Source: Malus domestica (lineage: Eukaryota > Streptophyta > Magnoliopsida > Rosales > Rosaceae). Taken from it: a DNA stretch of 64,000 bases. Below are positions 11,816 through 23,287 of the stretch, piece by piece (the first letter of the stretch is position 1; each line of letters opens with the position of its first letter). The stretch lies in the NCBI RefSeq assembly GCF_042453785.1, contig NC_091671.1:10052001-10116000 (forward strand), written 5' to 3'. The notes beneath the pieces were generated by a model. It did no database searches. It was not told the origin of the DNA and worked only from the letters and a program-made list of their open reading frames with translations. Made by a program: the position numbers and the translations under genes.

Positions 11816-12952
11816 TGGCACTTGATGCATTGGATTTCTGATGCACGTAGTAGTGAAATTGTAGCTTAAAAATTGTTATCCCTCTACACAAAAGTGTAAT
11901 CTAGTTAAAGTTCTATATGTGGTCCGTCCTAAGTGTTGTTTTAAATTTATGCATAACTTACTCATGATACATGTTCCCACTTCTTCCCCCTTGTCTTTCA
12001 CTTTTGCGATCAAAGTCCCTTGCCTGTGGATGGTTGGACCAGATAGAACCAGTATCAAGGAAGCAGCCCTACAGCCTCTTGTTTAGGTTGGATGTTTGGA
12101 CAGTATGCCAACTAGCAGGTATGCTTTTAATCTAAGTGTACATTTTTATTATGGTCCGCCAAAGCTATCTCTATGTGCATAGTTCACCCTAGCTTCTACA
12201 TAGTATATTGCCCCATCTATGATTAGCATCTCAAAGTGTACTCTCTCTCACACACACATAGTTCACTGTGTACATTATGTAAACGCATGCTACAAACTAC
12301 CGTGGATGTTTTGGAGTTTACCATGTAAACACTCGTGTCATTTGTATGATTATGATTTCACCATCTTAATCTCGTCGATCCAATTCTGTGCATCAACAGT
12401 TCTGTGTCATCTTCTTGCCTATTCCATGGCTGATAATATAATTACTCCTTTTCCGCAGGCCATTATTTACTCAACGACATAATCACAATTACCTTTTCCA
12501 CTCAAGTTACTGTTTCAAACCACCCCCCCCCCCCTTTTTTTTTTTCCTTCCCTCCTTCCTTCCCTCTCTTTTACTGTACCAAATCTTTGGTCTCTTTCAA
12601 GATCTGTTGTCGTCTTGTCGTCGACTTTGTCCCTTAGCTTTTAGTTATTGGTTGCCAATGTTGTAGTTGGTGTAATAGGACAACTGGCTCTGTCTCTTCT
12701 CTCTAAGCTTCCTGTTGAGTGCTTTGGCTTGCAGGTTATAGGGTGGATTGTAGTCACGGATCCATGAGCTGGACTCTTACTCAACAGCCACTCTATATAG
12801 ACCACAAAGTTGCCAAATTTTGGTACTTTTGTATTTGAATTTTGTTGCCAAATTGTGGCTCATATGTCATTGGTGAAAAAACTCTGTACTTTTAACCTTG
12901 TTAATAAGCTTGTTATCAGTCATAGTCAAAATCGAATTGTACGTCTAAATTC

Positions 12953-13413
12953 CAAGGTTCTAAAAGACACTAGGCACTAGTCGGGCGGCTGGCTGGAGCC
13001 TAGCGTCTAGACGGACTAGACGGATGTGTGTAAATCTATTATATTATGTGTGAATAAGTGTCTGCTTATACTTAGAATATATATAATTTCATAATAAACT
13101 ACAAAATAGAATGACATATATATTATGAAGTATTAGAATAAAATGAAAACATGGGGACCAAGGATATAATGTGCGTTCATTTAAGTATGCAATAAGTCTT
13201 TTACAATTTATTAAAAAAATAAAATACAAAATTAAAGTTATATATTGTTTGTCTAATTGAGTCGCGACCTAGGTGGGTTTAGGCAGTGCCTAGGCTGGCG
13301 TCTCAGCAGGTCTAAGCACAATTTCTTAATTATCAAACGCTTAGGCATTAATCGGGGAGATGGCCAGCCATCTAACGCCCAGGTGGCGCTAGACGGGAAT
13401 TTTTAAAACAGTA
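12953..13413 (+). mobile_element. hAT-type MITE, 461 bp
   Basis: Flanked by an 8-bp direct repeat CTAAATTC (12945-12952 and 13414-13421). The ends CAAGGTTCTAAAA and ...TTTTTAAAACAGTA are imperfect inverted repeats, and the GC-richer subterminal parts (TAGGCACTAG, CTAGACGG and similar) are also inverted relative to each other. It is non-coding. A second copy in the opposite orientation is at 30582-31017. Confidence 0.75.
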
Positions 13414-14053
13414 CTAAATTCTAACTTAATTTGCTCATGTGCGCCCTACGTGCAAGGGTAGAAAGGTCATGTTAAACATTGAAGCTTCTTTGACGCTTGA
13501 ATTAGTCTTGGAAGGACTCTTTTACACCTTATAAGTGATGCACGCATTATTTGAGATTGTTAAGAAATGTAACTACAACGGTATTATTAGGAGTTTTTCC
13601 GCCACATTAGATATATAACCTACACCACAACAATGAGGACCTTCATGACACTGGTGCGCCATCATTGTAGCATTATGTACCAAAAGTAAATTGAAATGTC
13701 ACAGTAACAGTGTGTTTGGGTCATGAGAGTTGCTCTCCACTACCTAAAGCATCTGCTGCTTGCACATCCATCTTTGTTGTCCAAAAAGGCCAGTCTGTAT
13801 TCTCTTAATTAATAATTAGCTGACTAATTAGCCTTAATTTTTTTAATCAAACGCATGCATGCCACTTTCCACCTAAAACGTTTTTTTTTCCTTTTCAAAA
13901 ACTGAACACCAATGAACAGAAGAAAAAAACAATACAACTTGCACATCAAATTCAACAATTAACAACATCGAAAATACAAAACTTCACCAAACCACCACCC
14001 ATTTCATCAACTTGAACTGAAACGAAAAAGAGAAAAAAAAGAGGAGAAATATC

Positions 14054-15179
14054 TTAGTAGTCTGTGGTGGGGAGCTGCTCGTGGGTGTCTGGGGCGATGA
14101 AGATGAGCTCGTAGACGACGGCTGCAATGGCAGCGCCGATGAATGGTCCTAGCCAGTAGACCCAGTGGTTGTCCCATGTCCAGCTGACGACAGCTGGGCC
14201 GAAGGAAACTGCGGGGTTCATGGATGCACCGTCAAAGGCACCGGCAACCAAGATGTTGGCACCAACAATGAAACCAATGGCAATGGGTGCAATGGTGCCG
14301 ATGCTGCCCTTCTTGGGGTCCACGGCGGTTGCGTACACGGTGTAAACCAAGCCGAAGGTGATCACAATTTCGAGGACCACAGCGTTCCATACTCCGACGC
14401 CGGACGATAGGGAGAAAGCAGATGTTTCCTGCATCAAATCAATTAACATGTTATAAAAATTGGTTGTTTCGATTGAAAGTGTTAATTAGGGACAATGGGT
14501 TAGTGGCATACCAATCCCCCGGTAGCAAGCTTGAGGAGCAAGCAAGCAATGACGGCTCCAATCAACTGGGCGATCCAGTACAAGATAGTCCTGACGAAAG
14601 TGATGTGGCCACCAATGAAGGCACCGAATGTGACGGCAGGGTTAACATGCCCGCCGGAGATGTTTGCGGCGATTGAAACAGCGACAAAAAGGGCGAAGGC
14701 GTGCGCTAGGGCAGCAGCTACAAGGCCGGCCGGTGTGGTTGATGCACCGTCAGTGAGCTTGTCTGCCAAAATTGACAACACAAGATTAAGCAATGCGCAC
14801 TACAACATAATAACCAAATAAATAAATATTCTTTTGCTAGAACAGATTTAAAATATGACAATATAATGTGTTTTGAGGGAATGTTACGTAAAACAAAGTG
14901 GAAAATGAAAATCGTGACTTTAACACAGATTCGTAAGATTCCTGCTTGAAATATATAATTCGGATTCATAGTTTGACAATAAATATAAATAATGTATTTG
15001 AACAAACATCACATAAAACGAACGGGAAATGCAGAGGGTGACTTACTGAAGGCCATGCCAGAGCCTTCACCAGCAAAAACAAAGATGAGGACTGAAATGA
15101 ACTCAGCAAGAGCCGCTTTCAGAGCATCAGCCTGACCAAACTCAGCTGTGCTTCCCAGTGCAATTCTGTTGATCGCCAT
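14054..15179 (-). CDS. TIP1: Tonoplast intrinsic protein, TIP1-type aquaporin
   Basis: Three exons on the minus strand, 15179-15047, 14762-14512 and 14428-14054, joined at GT-AG sites with frame kept, encode 252 residues, the usual TIP length. The first NPA loop is at residues 85-87 in [11 protein letters not shown] and the second at 199-201 in [11 protein letters not shown]. The start MAINRIALG and the acidic, short C-terminus match TIP1 proteins, and two introns are usual for TIP1 genes. Known TIP1 members conduct water, and often hydrogen peroxide and small neutral solutes, across the vacuolar membrane. Upstream are a TATA box and a G-box. No break is seen, so the gene should be functional. 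Assignment to TIP1 is strong; the isoform number is not decided. Confidence 0.95.
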
Positions 15180-15277
15180 TTCGACTTTCGACTTAACCAA
15201 AAAGCCTTTAGACTGTCGCAAGAGGAAAATAAGCTGCTTTTGCTCACAGTGTTTATGGTTAGTGTCACAGTGACAGT

Positions 15278-15285
15278 TATATATA
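15278..15285 (-). promoter_or_regulatory. TATA box of the TIP1 gene
   Basis: The sequence TATATATA lies about 100 bases upstream of the start codon at 15179, the right distance for a plant core promoter with a short leader. Confidence 0.6.
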
Positions 15286-15437
15286 GGGGTTCCTAATGAC
15301 AACTTAAACACGATGCGTGACCGGACTAGCCGGTTTCCATCCGGTGACACCGGAAATTCAACGACATGTACAATTGGCGACCACCTGTCATTGTATGAGT
15401 GGGCTAGTAGGCGGCCCTCCAATTTGTTCTCATCTTG

Positions 15438-15445
15438 CCACGTGG
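15438..15445. promoter_or_regulatory. G-box/ABRE-like palindrome upstream of TIP1
   Basis: CCACGTGG, with the palindromic CACGTG core, lies about 260 bases upstream of the aquaporin start. Such sites bind bZIP or bHLH factors; a role in abscisic acid or light response is possible but not shown by the sequence. Confidence 0.45.
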
Positions 15446-16588
15446 ACGGCTGATGTGACTTGGAAGCTAGACTGATCAGCAATGATGGAGAAGTTTGATC
15501 ACGTTCACCGGCCAATGTTTTGCCTTGGCGCCTTTGCGGTAGTCGGTCCTCCCCAATGATTGTTGTCATTTAGACCGACCAATATTATTTTATTTATAAT
15601 TTTGTGGCTAAGTGTGATTAGTTGGTGCTGGCTTCACTTCTTGTCTTTTATCATGCACTAATTATCCAACAAAAAAGAGTTATCAACGTAATTATAGTGA
15701 TTGAATTCATTTTCCATTGAAGTTAAGTTAGAGCAATATTGCATTGGTCAAAATGCGTGATCCTTCAAAGTTCAAACTCAATGATTTACTTATTTCCTAC
15801 ATTGTTTTGTTGTTGTTGGGTACATTGCTAAATTCAAATAAACACGAGTGAAGGCTATTACTCCTACTTGCCGTTTATTCTACTTGTATTGTTTTAAGAA
15901 TTTCTATGAAAGCTCTTCTTGAGTATAACTGTCATGAGGGCGAGATGTTTGATAAAGTCCCAAAAAATTAAGGTAGGATAGTTGAAGGCAAAACGTAGAC
16001 TTTTGAACTATTGAGCAAGAAGGTGAGTGATGCAAACATGGCATAGGTCATGTACTTAGCACGAAAACTTCATAAATTCGCTATTGATTGAGTAGGTATA
16101 AGGTCAAAAGAGAAAATGATGCGATTGTAAATGTTGGGATAATTGTTTTTTCTCCAAACGTTACAAGAGTTTGATTGCAAGTGAAATTACTTGTAAATAA
16201 ACAAGTTGATGGTAACATTTATGTGAAGATATTTCAATAAAAAAACAAACAAAATGCTTTACAACGAAGCATGTAATTATCATATAAATTGATGTGATTA
16301 ATACATTCAAATTGGGGGCCGCGGGGGAATTAGCATTGGTATATTCTTTAGGGTTAGGTTGTAGTGCATCTACATGATTTTTCTCTAATCCATTGTTAAA
16401 ACGAAAAGGACGAACTATCAATGTCATCTGATAATGAGTAGCAAATAAGCAAATTACATCGTATTCTCATGGGATTACCAAAAACTTGGAGATCCAACTA
16501 CAAGAAGACAAGTAGTCTGATACAATATGCTTTGTTACTTGTTACTTTCCATTATTTCCATGGGAATTGGCTTACATGACATTAGAAA

Positions 16589-16742
16589 AATGCTAAAGAG
16601 ATTCTCTCAAAAGTGAGACTTTTCATGAACTCTTCGTCACCTTATGTTTTTTGCACAATTCTCATGCCAACATTATAGAAATTGTGTAAAACATATGAGA
16701 TGCTGAAAAGTCCAAAAGAATCCTACTTTGAGAGAGTCTTAG
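16589..16742. mobile_element. Fold-back MITE-like sequence
   Basis: The two halves are inverted copies of each other around about 16664. The left half holds GAGATTCTCTCAAAAGT, the right half ACTTTGAGAGAGTCTTA, and TGCACAATT/GAAATTGTGTA flank the centre. It is non-coding and could form a long imperfect hairpin RNA if transcribed. Confidence 0.5.
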
Positions 16743-16769
16743 AAAGTATAAAATATAATTTGGCCTTAT

Positions 16770-16928
16770 ATTAATAGGAAAACTAATGAAAAGTCTAAAA
16801 AAACTTTTATTTTAATGAAAAGTCATTTTTAAAGGTATAGTGAATAACATTAGAGAAAGGTATAAATGTGATTTTTCGTTAAAAGTGAACAGTACCGGGA
16901 GTGTTTTGTTAAAACTCCCATTATTAAT
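16770..16928. mobile_element. MITE-like repeat
   Basis: The ends GGAAAACTAATGAAAAG and GTTAAAACTCCC, with the internal GTGAACAGTACCGGGAG motif, resemble a short non-coding repeat I recall from Rosaceae genomes. The borders are approximate. Confidence 0.4.
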
Positions 16929-16945
16929 AGCATGGTCGATTAAAA

Positions 16946-19830
16946 TAGGGGTGGTCAAAAATCCGTCAAACCAACTAAATCAAACAAATTCGATTAGTTT
17001 AGTCCAATTAATCCAAAACCTATGGTTACTTTTGACTTTATCTCTCCTGCTTTTTGAAATCCATTGAGTTTATCATTGATTGATGTTAACAAGAAGGGTG
17101 ACTTACGGCCTAATATTTGGGTTTTACATTCTCCTGCTTGTTGCTCCCCTTCTGTGATTTCTTCTACAAGACAACAAATTACTATTTAGGCTTTTGATGG
17201 TGTCCTTTCTCAGTTCACTATTGTTTATGCGGTTATTACTTCCAATTCGTTCTTATACTATTGTACCTTGGATGGCAATTGGCGATTTTAACACTATTCT
17301 TGGAGCTCATCAACGGGTGATTGTTTGCCAGCTCGAACTTGTTGTGAGGATTTCTGCAATATTACTGAGCTTTGTGATTTTACTCATATCGCCACTGCTG
17401 GTACTTACTGTACCTGGGCTAGAGGTCGAGGTGTTCATGGTCATATGGAGAGGCGTCTTGATACATCTTTATGTGACACCCGTTCGCTAGAGTTATGGCC
17501 TCACACTAGTTGTGCTGCTTTGCCAAGACTAGTCATTGGTCATGATTGTTCAGCCTCGATTATTTTACCAGGAGCCCTAGGACTTTTCGGGTTCAATCTA
17601 TGTGGACTTAGCAGTCTATAATTGCATATTGTTGTCGCATGTTTGTTATGTTGCAGAAGCTTAAGGCCTTAAGCATTTTCTTGGGGGTTTGAAATTCTCA
17701 CGTTTTTGGAGATGTTCATTAGAATGTCACTATTGCTAAGGAGAATTTTAGGACTATTCAAAATATTATTGCTTCCAATTGGCTTACTCAATAGAGGCTC
17801 CGAACCCAAGTCAAATGGCTTACTAAGGGTGATCGTAATACTGCTTTTTTTCATGCTTATGCCCGTGTTAGGTCTTCATCTTAAAGAATTGCTACTCTAA
17901 TGGATGGTGATACTATGCTCTGTTCTCCGACTGATATTGTTGATCATGTGGTAAATTTTTATCAGTCTTTATATAATTCTTCCTTCACTCTTTCTAGAAT
18001 TGATGATGCATGTAGTGTAATTCATCTTATGGTTAGTGAGGAGGAAAATTCAGTCCTTTGTTCTCTACCTTCAGTTGACGAAATTAAAAGTGTAGTGTTA
18101 TATATGGACCCTTCGAGTGCACGGGGACCGGATGGTTTTTCTAGTTTTTTCATGTTATCGGTCTTGTTGGGATATTGTTGGTTTGAATGTTATTGCTTTT
18201 GTGCAAGACTTTTTTAAACGAAGTTGGTTATATCCCGATGCTAATTGTAACTTTGTGGTCCTTATTTCGAAAGTTGAAGGGACTACTACTATTACTCACT
18301 ATCGTCTCCTCAACAAGCATCTTTTCTAAGAGGTAGACATATTTCTGATTGCATTGGCTTAGTTTCTAAAGGATTCAATTGACAAAAAGGCTTTTGGTAG
18401 TAATGGGGGCATAAAAGTGGATATTGCCAAGGCTTTTGATAATTTAAACTGAGATTTTCTTCTTCATGTTCTTTCCAGTTTTGGTTTTTCTCGTGCTTTT
18501 GTGGATTGGGTTCATATCTTATTACAGTCAGCTCGTCTTTCATTTATAGTAAATGGCACCCCACATAGACTTTTCTCTTGTTTGCAAGTTGTTCATCAGG
18601 CAGATCCTATTTCTCTACCCGTTTTTTGTCTTGCGGAAGAAGCTCTTAGCAAAGGTTTAACCTTACTTTACTCCACTAGACAAATTATTGCAATTTTGGC
18701 TCCAAAGGGTTGTTGCCTCCTACTCATGTGTTGTATGCAAATAATCTTTTTATTTTTTATTGCGAAAATGCCCGATCTCTTATCTACCTTCACAATTTCT
18801 TAGATATGTATGCATGCTTCTAGGCAATTTGTTAATGCTAATAAGAGCACCTTTTACCTTGGGTCCATCTCTTCTCGTCGCAAAGCTCATATGGAGAGAC
18901 ATCTTGTTTTTCGTTTGGGTATGCCTCATTTTACTTATTTGTGTGGACAGACAAATTAATGTGCATCCCAGTTTACAAGTTTGTCATCCTTCACTATATG
19001 TGTTTTTCCTTTTTTTCCTAACCTACTACTTTTGGTGCTCTGCAACTTGTTTTGCAGGTTTAGACCTTCTAGGTTTTTCTTTAGAGGAGTTTAGGATTGA
19101 CATTCCCCCTGCCCCTTATTTTCTTAAGGTCAGGTTTATGTCCCCCTTCCAAAAAAAAAAAAAAAAACTTATTTTCTTGTATTCTTATTTGTTTTCTTAA
19201 GAGGGATCAGGTTTATGTCGTATCTATTTTATTGTATTTTTCACTTTATTATTCCTCCTTGTATTATGAGTAATTAAAATTTATGTTCCCCAACTAAATG
19301 CAACTTCTTTTTTCTGATTCAATCAAATTTCTCTCTTATCTTTGAAATTTTCTGAAAAAAAACCTTTTCGCTGAATTGAACCAAACTGCAACTAATTTGA
19401 TTTGGGTCAGTTTAGTTTATTAATTGGAAACTGTTCCTAAACTACTAACGTTAGCTGTATACATTTCTTGGCACTTAAAATCTTTTCTTATGGCTCACAC
19501 ATTGATATTTTTAATATCTAAAGCTAAATTCCCTAAATCATTCGATTTTGACGTTTCTATCTAAATTCACCATCTTCAATAGCAAGAAATTTTCTCTACT
19601 ATTATTCAACATATGGTATGGATTTCTCTTTGATATAGAGCACAGAAGAACTCCTTAAGTGCTTATGAAGAAAAAAATGGTCGAACCGAACAACCAAACA
19701 GGTTACTGAATGGCGTAGTTTGAATCCGTTATACTACTAGCTAGTTTGAACCGTAAATCAAATCAATACGAACCAAGCAAGATGTTAAACTGATTTGGTA
19801 CCGAACCAAACTCGTTCACACTCATCCCTA
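16946..19830. mobile_element. Older terminal-inverted-repeat element split by a LINE
   Basis: TAGGGGTGGTCAAAAATCC at the left and its inverted counterpart ending CTCATCCCTA at the right (19830) look like element ends. Sequence near both ends is rich in AACCAAA/TTTGGTT motifs of similar composition. The LINE lies between them, so it probably inserted into this element. The flanking duplication is not clear. Confidence 0.35.
17070..19300 (+). pseudogene. Degenerate L1-type LINE retrotransposon
   Basis: Endonuclease remains include AIGDFNTILGAH (17272-17310) and TWARGRGVHGHMERRLDTSLCD in another frame (about 17413-17475). Reverse transcriptase remains include VDHVVNFYQSLYNSSFT, then DEIKSVVLYMDPSSARGPDGF (17940-18140), an AFVDWVHILLQSARLSF segment (18495-18545) and the finger-like HRLFSCLQVVHQADPISLPVF. 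Order and strand agree with a LINE second open frame. There are several frameshifts and stops, and the YADD-type catalytic motif is not intact (ANNLFIFYCEN-like remnant near 18737). An A-run lies near 19150 and an AT-rich 3' tail follows. It is dead and 5' truncated. Confidence 0.8.
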
Positions 19831-22122
19831 ATTAACAATTTGCTACTTGTTAAAAATAAATAAAATGGCGTCACATGTTATGTGATTCAAAATGGTAGGG
19901 GCGGTAGAATATGTGGCCATCTTTGTTGTTGTGCTCTTCAAATGCCATTCTTTGTTGTTGTGCTCTGCTGTCATGCTATATATATATATATATTATAATT
20001 CCGCAACTACTACGCTTTGTACCATGACATCTCTACTAATTATTTTGTGAACGTGAGGGGGAAATTTAGAATATTAAAATTATATTAAGTGGGTAATGTT
20101 GGAGATGAACTTAAAATTTGTCTCCACTTCAACATGTAAATTGGTATAAATTAATCATTAGATTATCAAGCCGACCACAATGATATGTATGAGCCATTAA
20201 AAATTCTAAAAGCACATAAAATGAGCAAGAACATGACACAAATCCTCAAATTTAATTGTGCACATTTTCATTCGTACTTATATTGTCCGCGAATATATAT
20301 GATTTGAGCTCCATTCCTTTTTATTAAAACAAAGTCTCCCTCACCTTCCCTTTTTCTCATAATTTTCAATCTTATATGTTGATTATTTTATCTAGAAGGG
20401 ACGGCTCACGATCACTAATCATAATTAAAATGCTAAATCCTTTTTAGTTTATAGTTTTTTTGGATCAGATCTAAGTTGAATTCAGAGAGCCACAGAGTTT
20501 GGTGGTAGAGGTGAGTTGTAAACCCTAATAACCAAATTCGTTTTGAGGCATGCAGCTAGTAAATGCCAGATTTTGGATGCATGTTTTGTATTATATATGG
20601 ATTAACAATGACTAGGATCACATGCAGGTGCAGAATATGCAGGTGCTAGAAGGTTTTATTTTTCCCAGGTTGGAGAGATTTCCTTGGCATCTTAGCAGTT
20701 GGTTCCTATTCGATAACATGCCTTTTTTTAGATTGTCATGTTAGACTAATCAGTGAAATCATTGTTTAAAACTAGTTAACCCTTTTTAGCATATCCTTTT
20801 TATCGATGCTAATTTGAGTAATGTTAGGGGCAATAAATTTTTATGGATGCCAATAGTCACTTGTTAATTCTACCATAGGTCCAAATATTAACCAAAGTTG
20901 TGCTAAAAAATAAAGGACAGCTAAATTTTGCACCTTTCTAGTTTAGCAAACTAACACTAAAGACAAAAAAATTTACACCATTGGTTCTTCTTTAGTAATT
21001 TAACAGTCAAGTTAATCTTTGTTTTTCTGATATAGCACTCAGTTACATATTTTTTTTCTTTACATGCCCGTTTCAGGACATGCCCATTTGCCCATTGGAC
21101 TTATGCCCTACTAGGAGGTAGCGCATTTAGTTCCAAATTGACATTTCCGTGACAATTGTGTTTAATCTTTACAAACATCAAAGTTCTCATTCGGGATTAA
21201 TTCCCTTCGTTTGTGCAACTGTCAAAATGAAGATAAGTGTTGAAGAGATCATAATCAAGCTGTATAAACATTTTTTTTTTTGGTTGAAGATTGTATAAAC
21301 TTTTTTTTTTGTCGAACACAGTATAAATCATTTTTTTTTCATATCTTCTCTTTTCGTGATGAATTTTTGCACTTAAAATTGTACCTAGATGAGGCTAAGC
21401 ATGATGTTTAGTTTTACATGCGTCACGTCACGTGTCTTTTTAAGTAAGTCATGCAATGTAATCAACAATTCACAAATATCTTATTTTGATTTTGAAACCC
21501 TATCCTTGAGTGTCCGTTGTTTTGGTGACTTCATTCCTACATTCCTTGACATTTCCTTCTTGTTGTTTTGAGAAGGCTGCTGCCTCCAGTTCATTTTTGT
21601 GTGAATTGTTTATCATTTTCTTCATGAAAATTTGATTTTAAATCCCAAAAAAATTGGTTTACATCCACACTTTGCATGATGATCTAAGATACACTTCTCT
21701 AATAAAGCATAAAATCATCTTAGGTATAATATTTATATACTTGTGTTGTTGGTGCTACGAAGATGAAGAATTCATGAAGGAGCTGCCATGTTTTGCAAAG
21801 ACCAAACTTGGTGATGATGTGTGAGTATGAAGTTGTACGAAGGTATAAATCATATAAATTCTCTCAAGCCATTGTAGATACCTGGTCAGTGATAACCACC
21901 AGTTTTTCCTAAAGGTGGGTTTCCGGGTGAACGCTTTTTTGTGTTATTTGTTTTGCTTTTGTGACTTGAGAGTTTGTTGAATGCTCATCAGGCGAACCCC
22001 ATAAGTTCATAGGAATTTGTGTACGTTGTTGTATCAGTTGAGATGTTAGTTTTCTTGATAGACTGCTCTCACATATCACTCGAATTAATTATTGCTGTCT
22101 CGGGTGCCCTAGAGTTCAGGTT
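19831..22122. other. Intergenic, no gene seen
   Basis: AT-rich sequence with a short TA microsatellite near 19979 and several T runs. I see no convincing coding region or repeat border. Confidence 0.45.
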
Positions 22123-22144
22123 GTCATGATCAAGGAACAAAATG

Positions 22145-22180
22145 CCGATAATATCGGCGATATATCGCCGATATTATCGG
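22145..22180. repeat. 36-bp perfect palindrome
   Basis: The left half CCGATAATATCGGCGATA is the exact reverse complement of the right half, with no spacer. It sits close to the left end of the hAT-like element and could extrude as a cruciform or bind a dimeric protein. Confidence 0.9.
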
Positions 22181-22255
22181 TTTTTAAGGGGACCGATATT
22201 TTTATAACTATCCAAATGGTTTTCGTGATAATATCGTCGAGGCTCCGTCGTCGCA

Positions 22256-22680
22256 ATGGCAGCCGAGCTTCCTCTGCGCGTCGACGTGCTTCCTAGAGAC
22301 GGAGGAGAGGGAGGGAGAGTTCAGGAGGGTGGTGGAGATGCTGGCATCGGGATGGACGGATTTGGGTGTGCCTGGGTGTGGGTGCGATCGGGGAAATGGA
22401 GTCCCCTGCACGTCGCCGTGCTTCCCAGAGACGGAGGAAAGGGAGGGAGAGTTCAGGAGGGTCGTGGAGATGCTGCGCTGGCATCGGGGTGGACGGATAT
22501 GGGTGTGCCTGGGTGTGGGTGCGATTGGGGAAATGGAGCTTCCTCTGCGCGTCGCCGTGCTTCCCAGAGACGGAGGAGAGGGAGGGAGAGGGAGGGAAGG
22601 TGGTGGAGATGCTGCGCTGGCATCGGGGTGGACGAATTTGGGTGTGTCTGGGTGTGGGTGCGATTGGGGAAATGGAGTGA
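22256..22680. repeat. GC-rich minisatellite, about 3 units of 130-145 bp
   Basis: Three direct units each run from a GCCG(T/A)GCTTCC motif through AGACGGAGGAGAGGGAGGGAG to GGGTGTGGGTGCGATTGGGG. Unit lengths differ by insertion of a GCGCTG segment. Because it is GC-rich and stop-poor it is open in several frames on both strands (for example 165 codons on the minus strand), but the predicted proteins are low-complexity and match nothing I recognise. Confidence 0.75.
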
Positions 22681-23287
22681 GAGAATGAGAGTTCGAGAGA
22701 GACATAGAGTTGAGAACTGAGAAAGAGTGAGGGGTCCGAGAGGGACTCGGGAAAAGAGAGAGAGAGATAGGGTGAGGGTTAGTGGGCTACCACGTGGCAG
22801 CGTGACAGAGAGTAAGAATCAAGATGGAGGGTCCATATTAGATTAGGATAAAGGACTCAATTGCACAATTTATATAATTTCAGGGAAAGAGTGAAAATAT
22901 AAATTAATCTGGGGGTCCAGATTAGATTAGGATAAAGGACTCAATTTCAGGGAAAAAGTGAAAATATATAATTTCAGGGAAAGAGTGAAAAATTTGAACC
23001 TCAAAGAGTGAAAAATTTGCCAGCTCTCTATATAATCAACTTAAATCAGTTAAATCCATCATGCAATGCATTTCCTTCCAATTTTTTGTGATAAACTAAT
23101 AGATAATTGACTAAATAAACATCCTGCAAAGTTTCATTAAAAATTTTCAAGTTTTCCTTACAATTTCCGTGGTTTTCATATTATTTTTATCGATATCGAT
23201 AATATCCCGATATTTCCATCAATATTTCCGTGTTTTTGAACTACCGATATTTCCGATATCATAGATATTTAATACATTGGTCACGAT

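Larger units (their letters stand above)
22131..23279. mobile_element. hAT-like non-autonomous element with GC-rich interior
   Basis: The ends CAAGGAACAAAAT and, on the other strand, CAATGTATTAAAT form short imperfect inverted repeats of hAT character. Near-identical 8-bp sequences GTCATGAT (22123-22130) and GTCACGAT (23280-23287) flank it as a probable target-site duplication. Subterminal regions at both ends are full of CGATAT motifs. The interior carries a GC-rich minisatellite at 22256-22680. No transposase is present. Confidence 0.6.

Noticed and set aside
22208..22720. Overlapping long open frames on both strands as a real proline- or glycine-rich gene
   Set aside because: All are by-products of one GC-rich, stop-poor tandem repeat; the peptides are low-complexity and follow the DNA repeat period.
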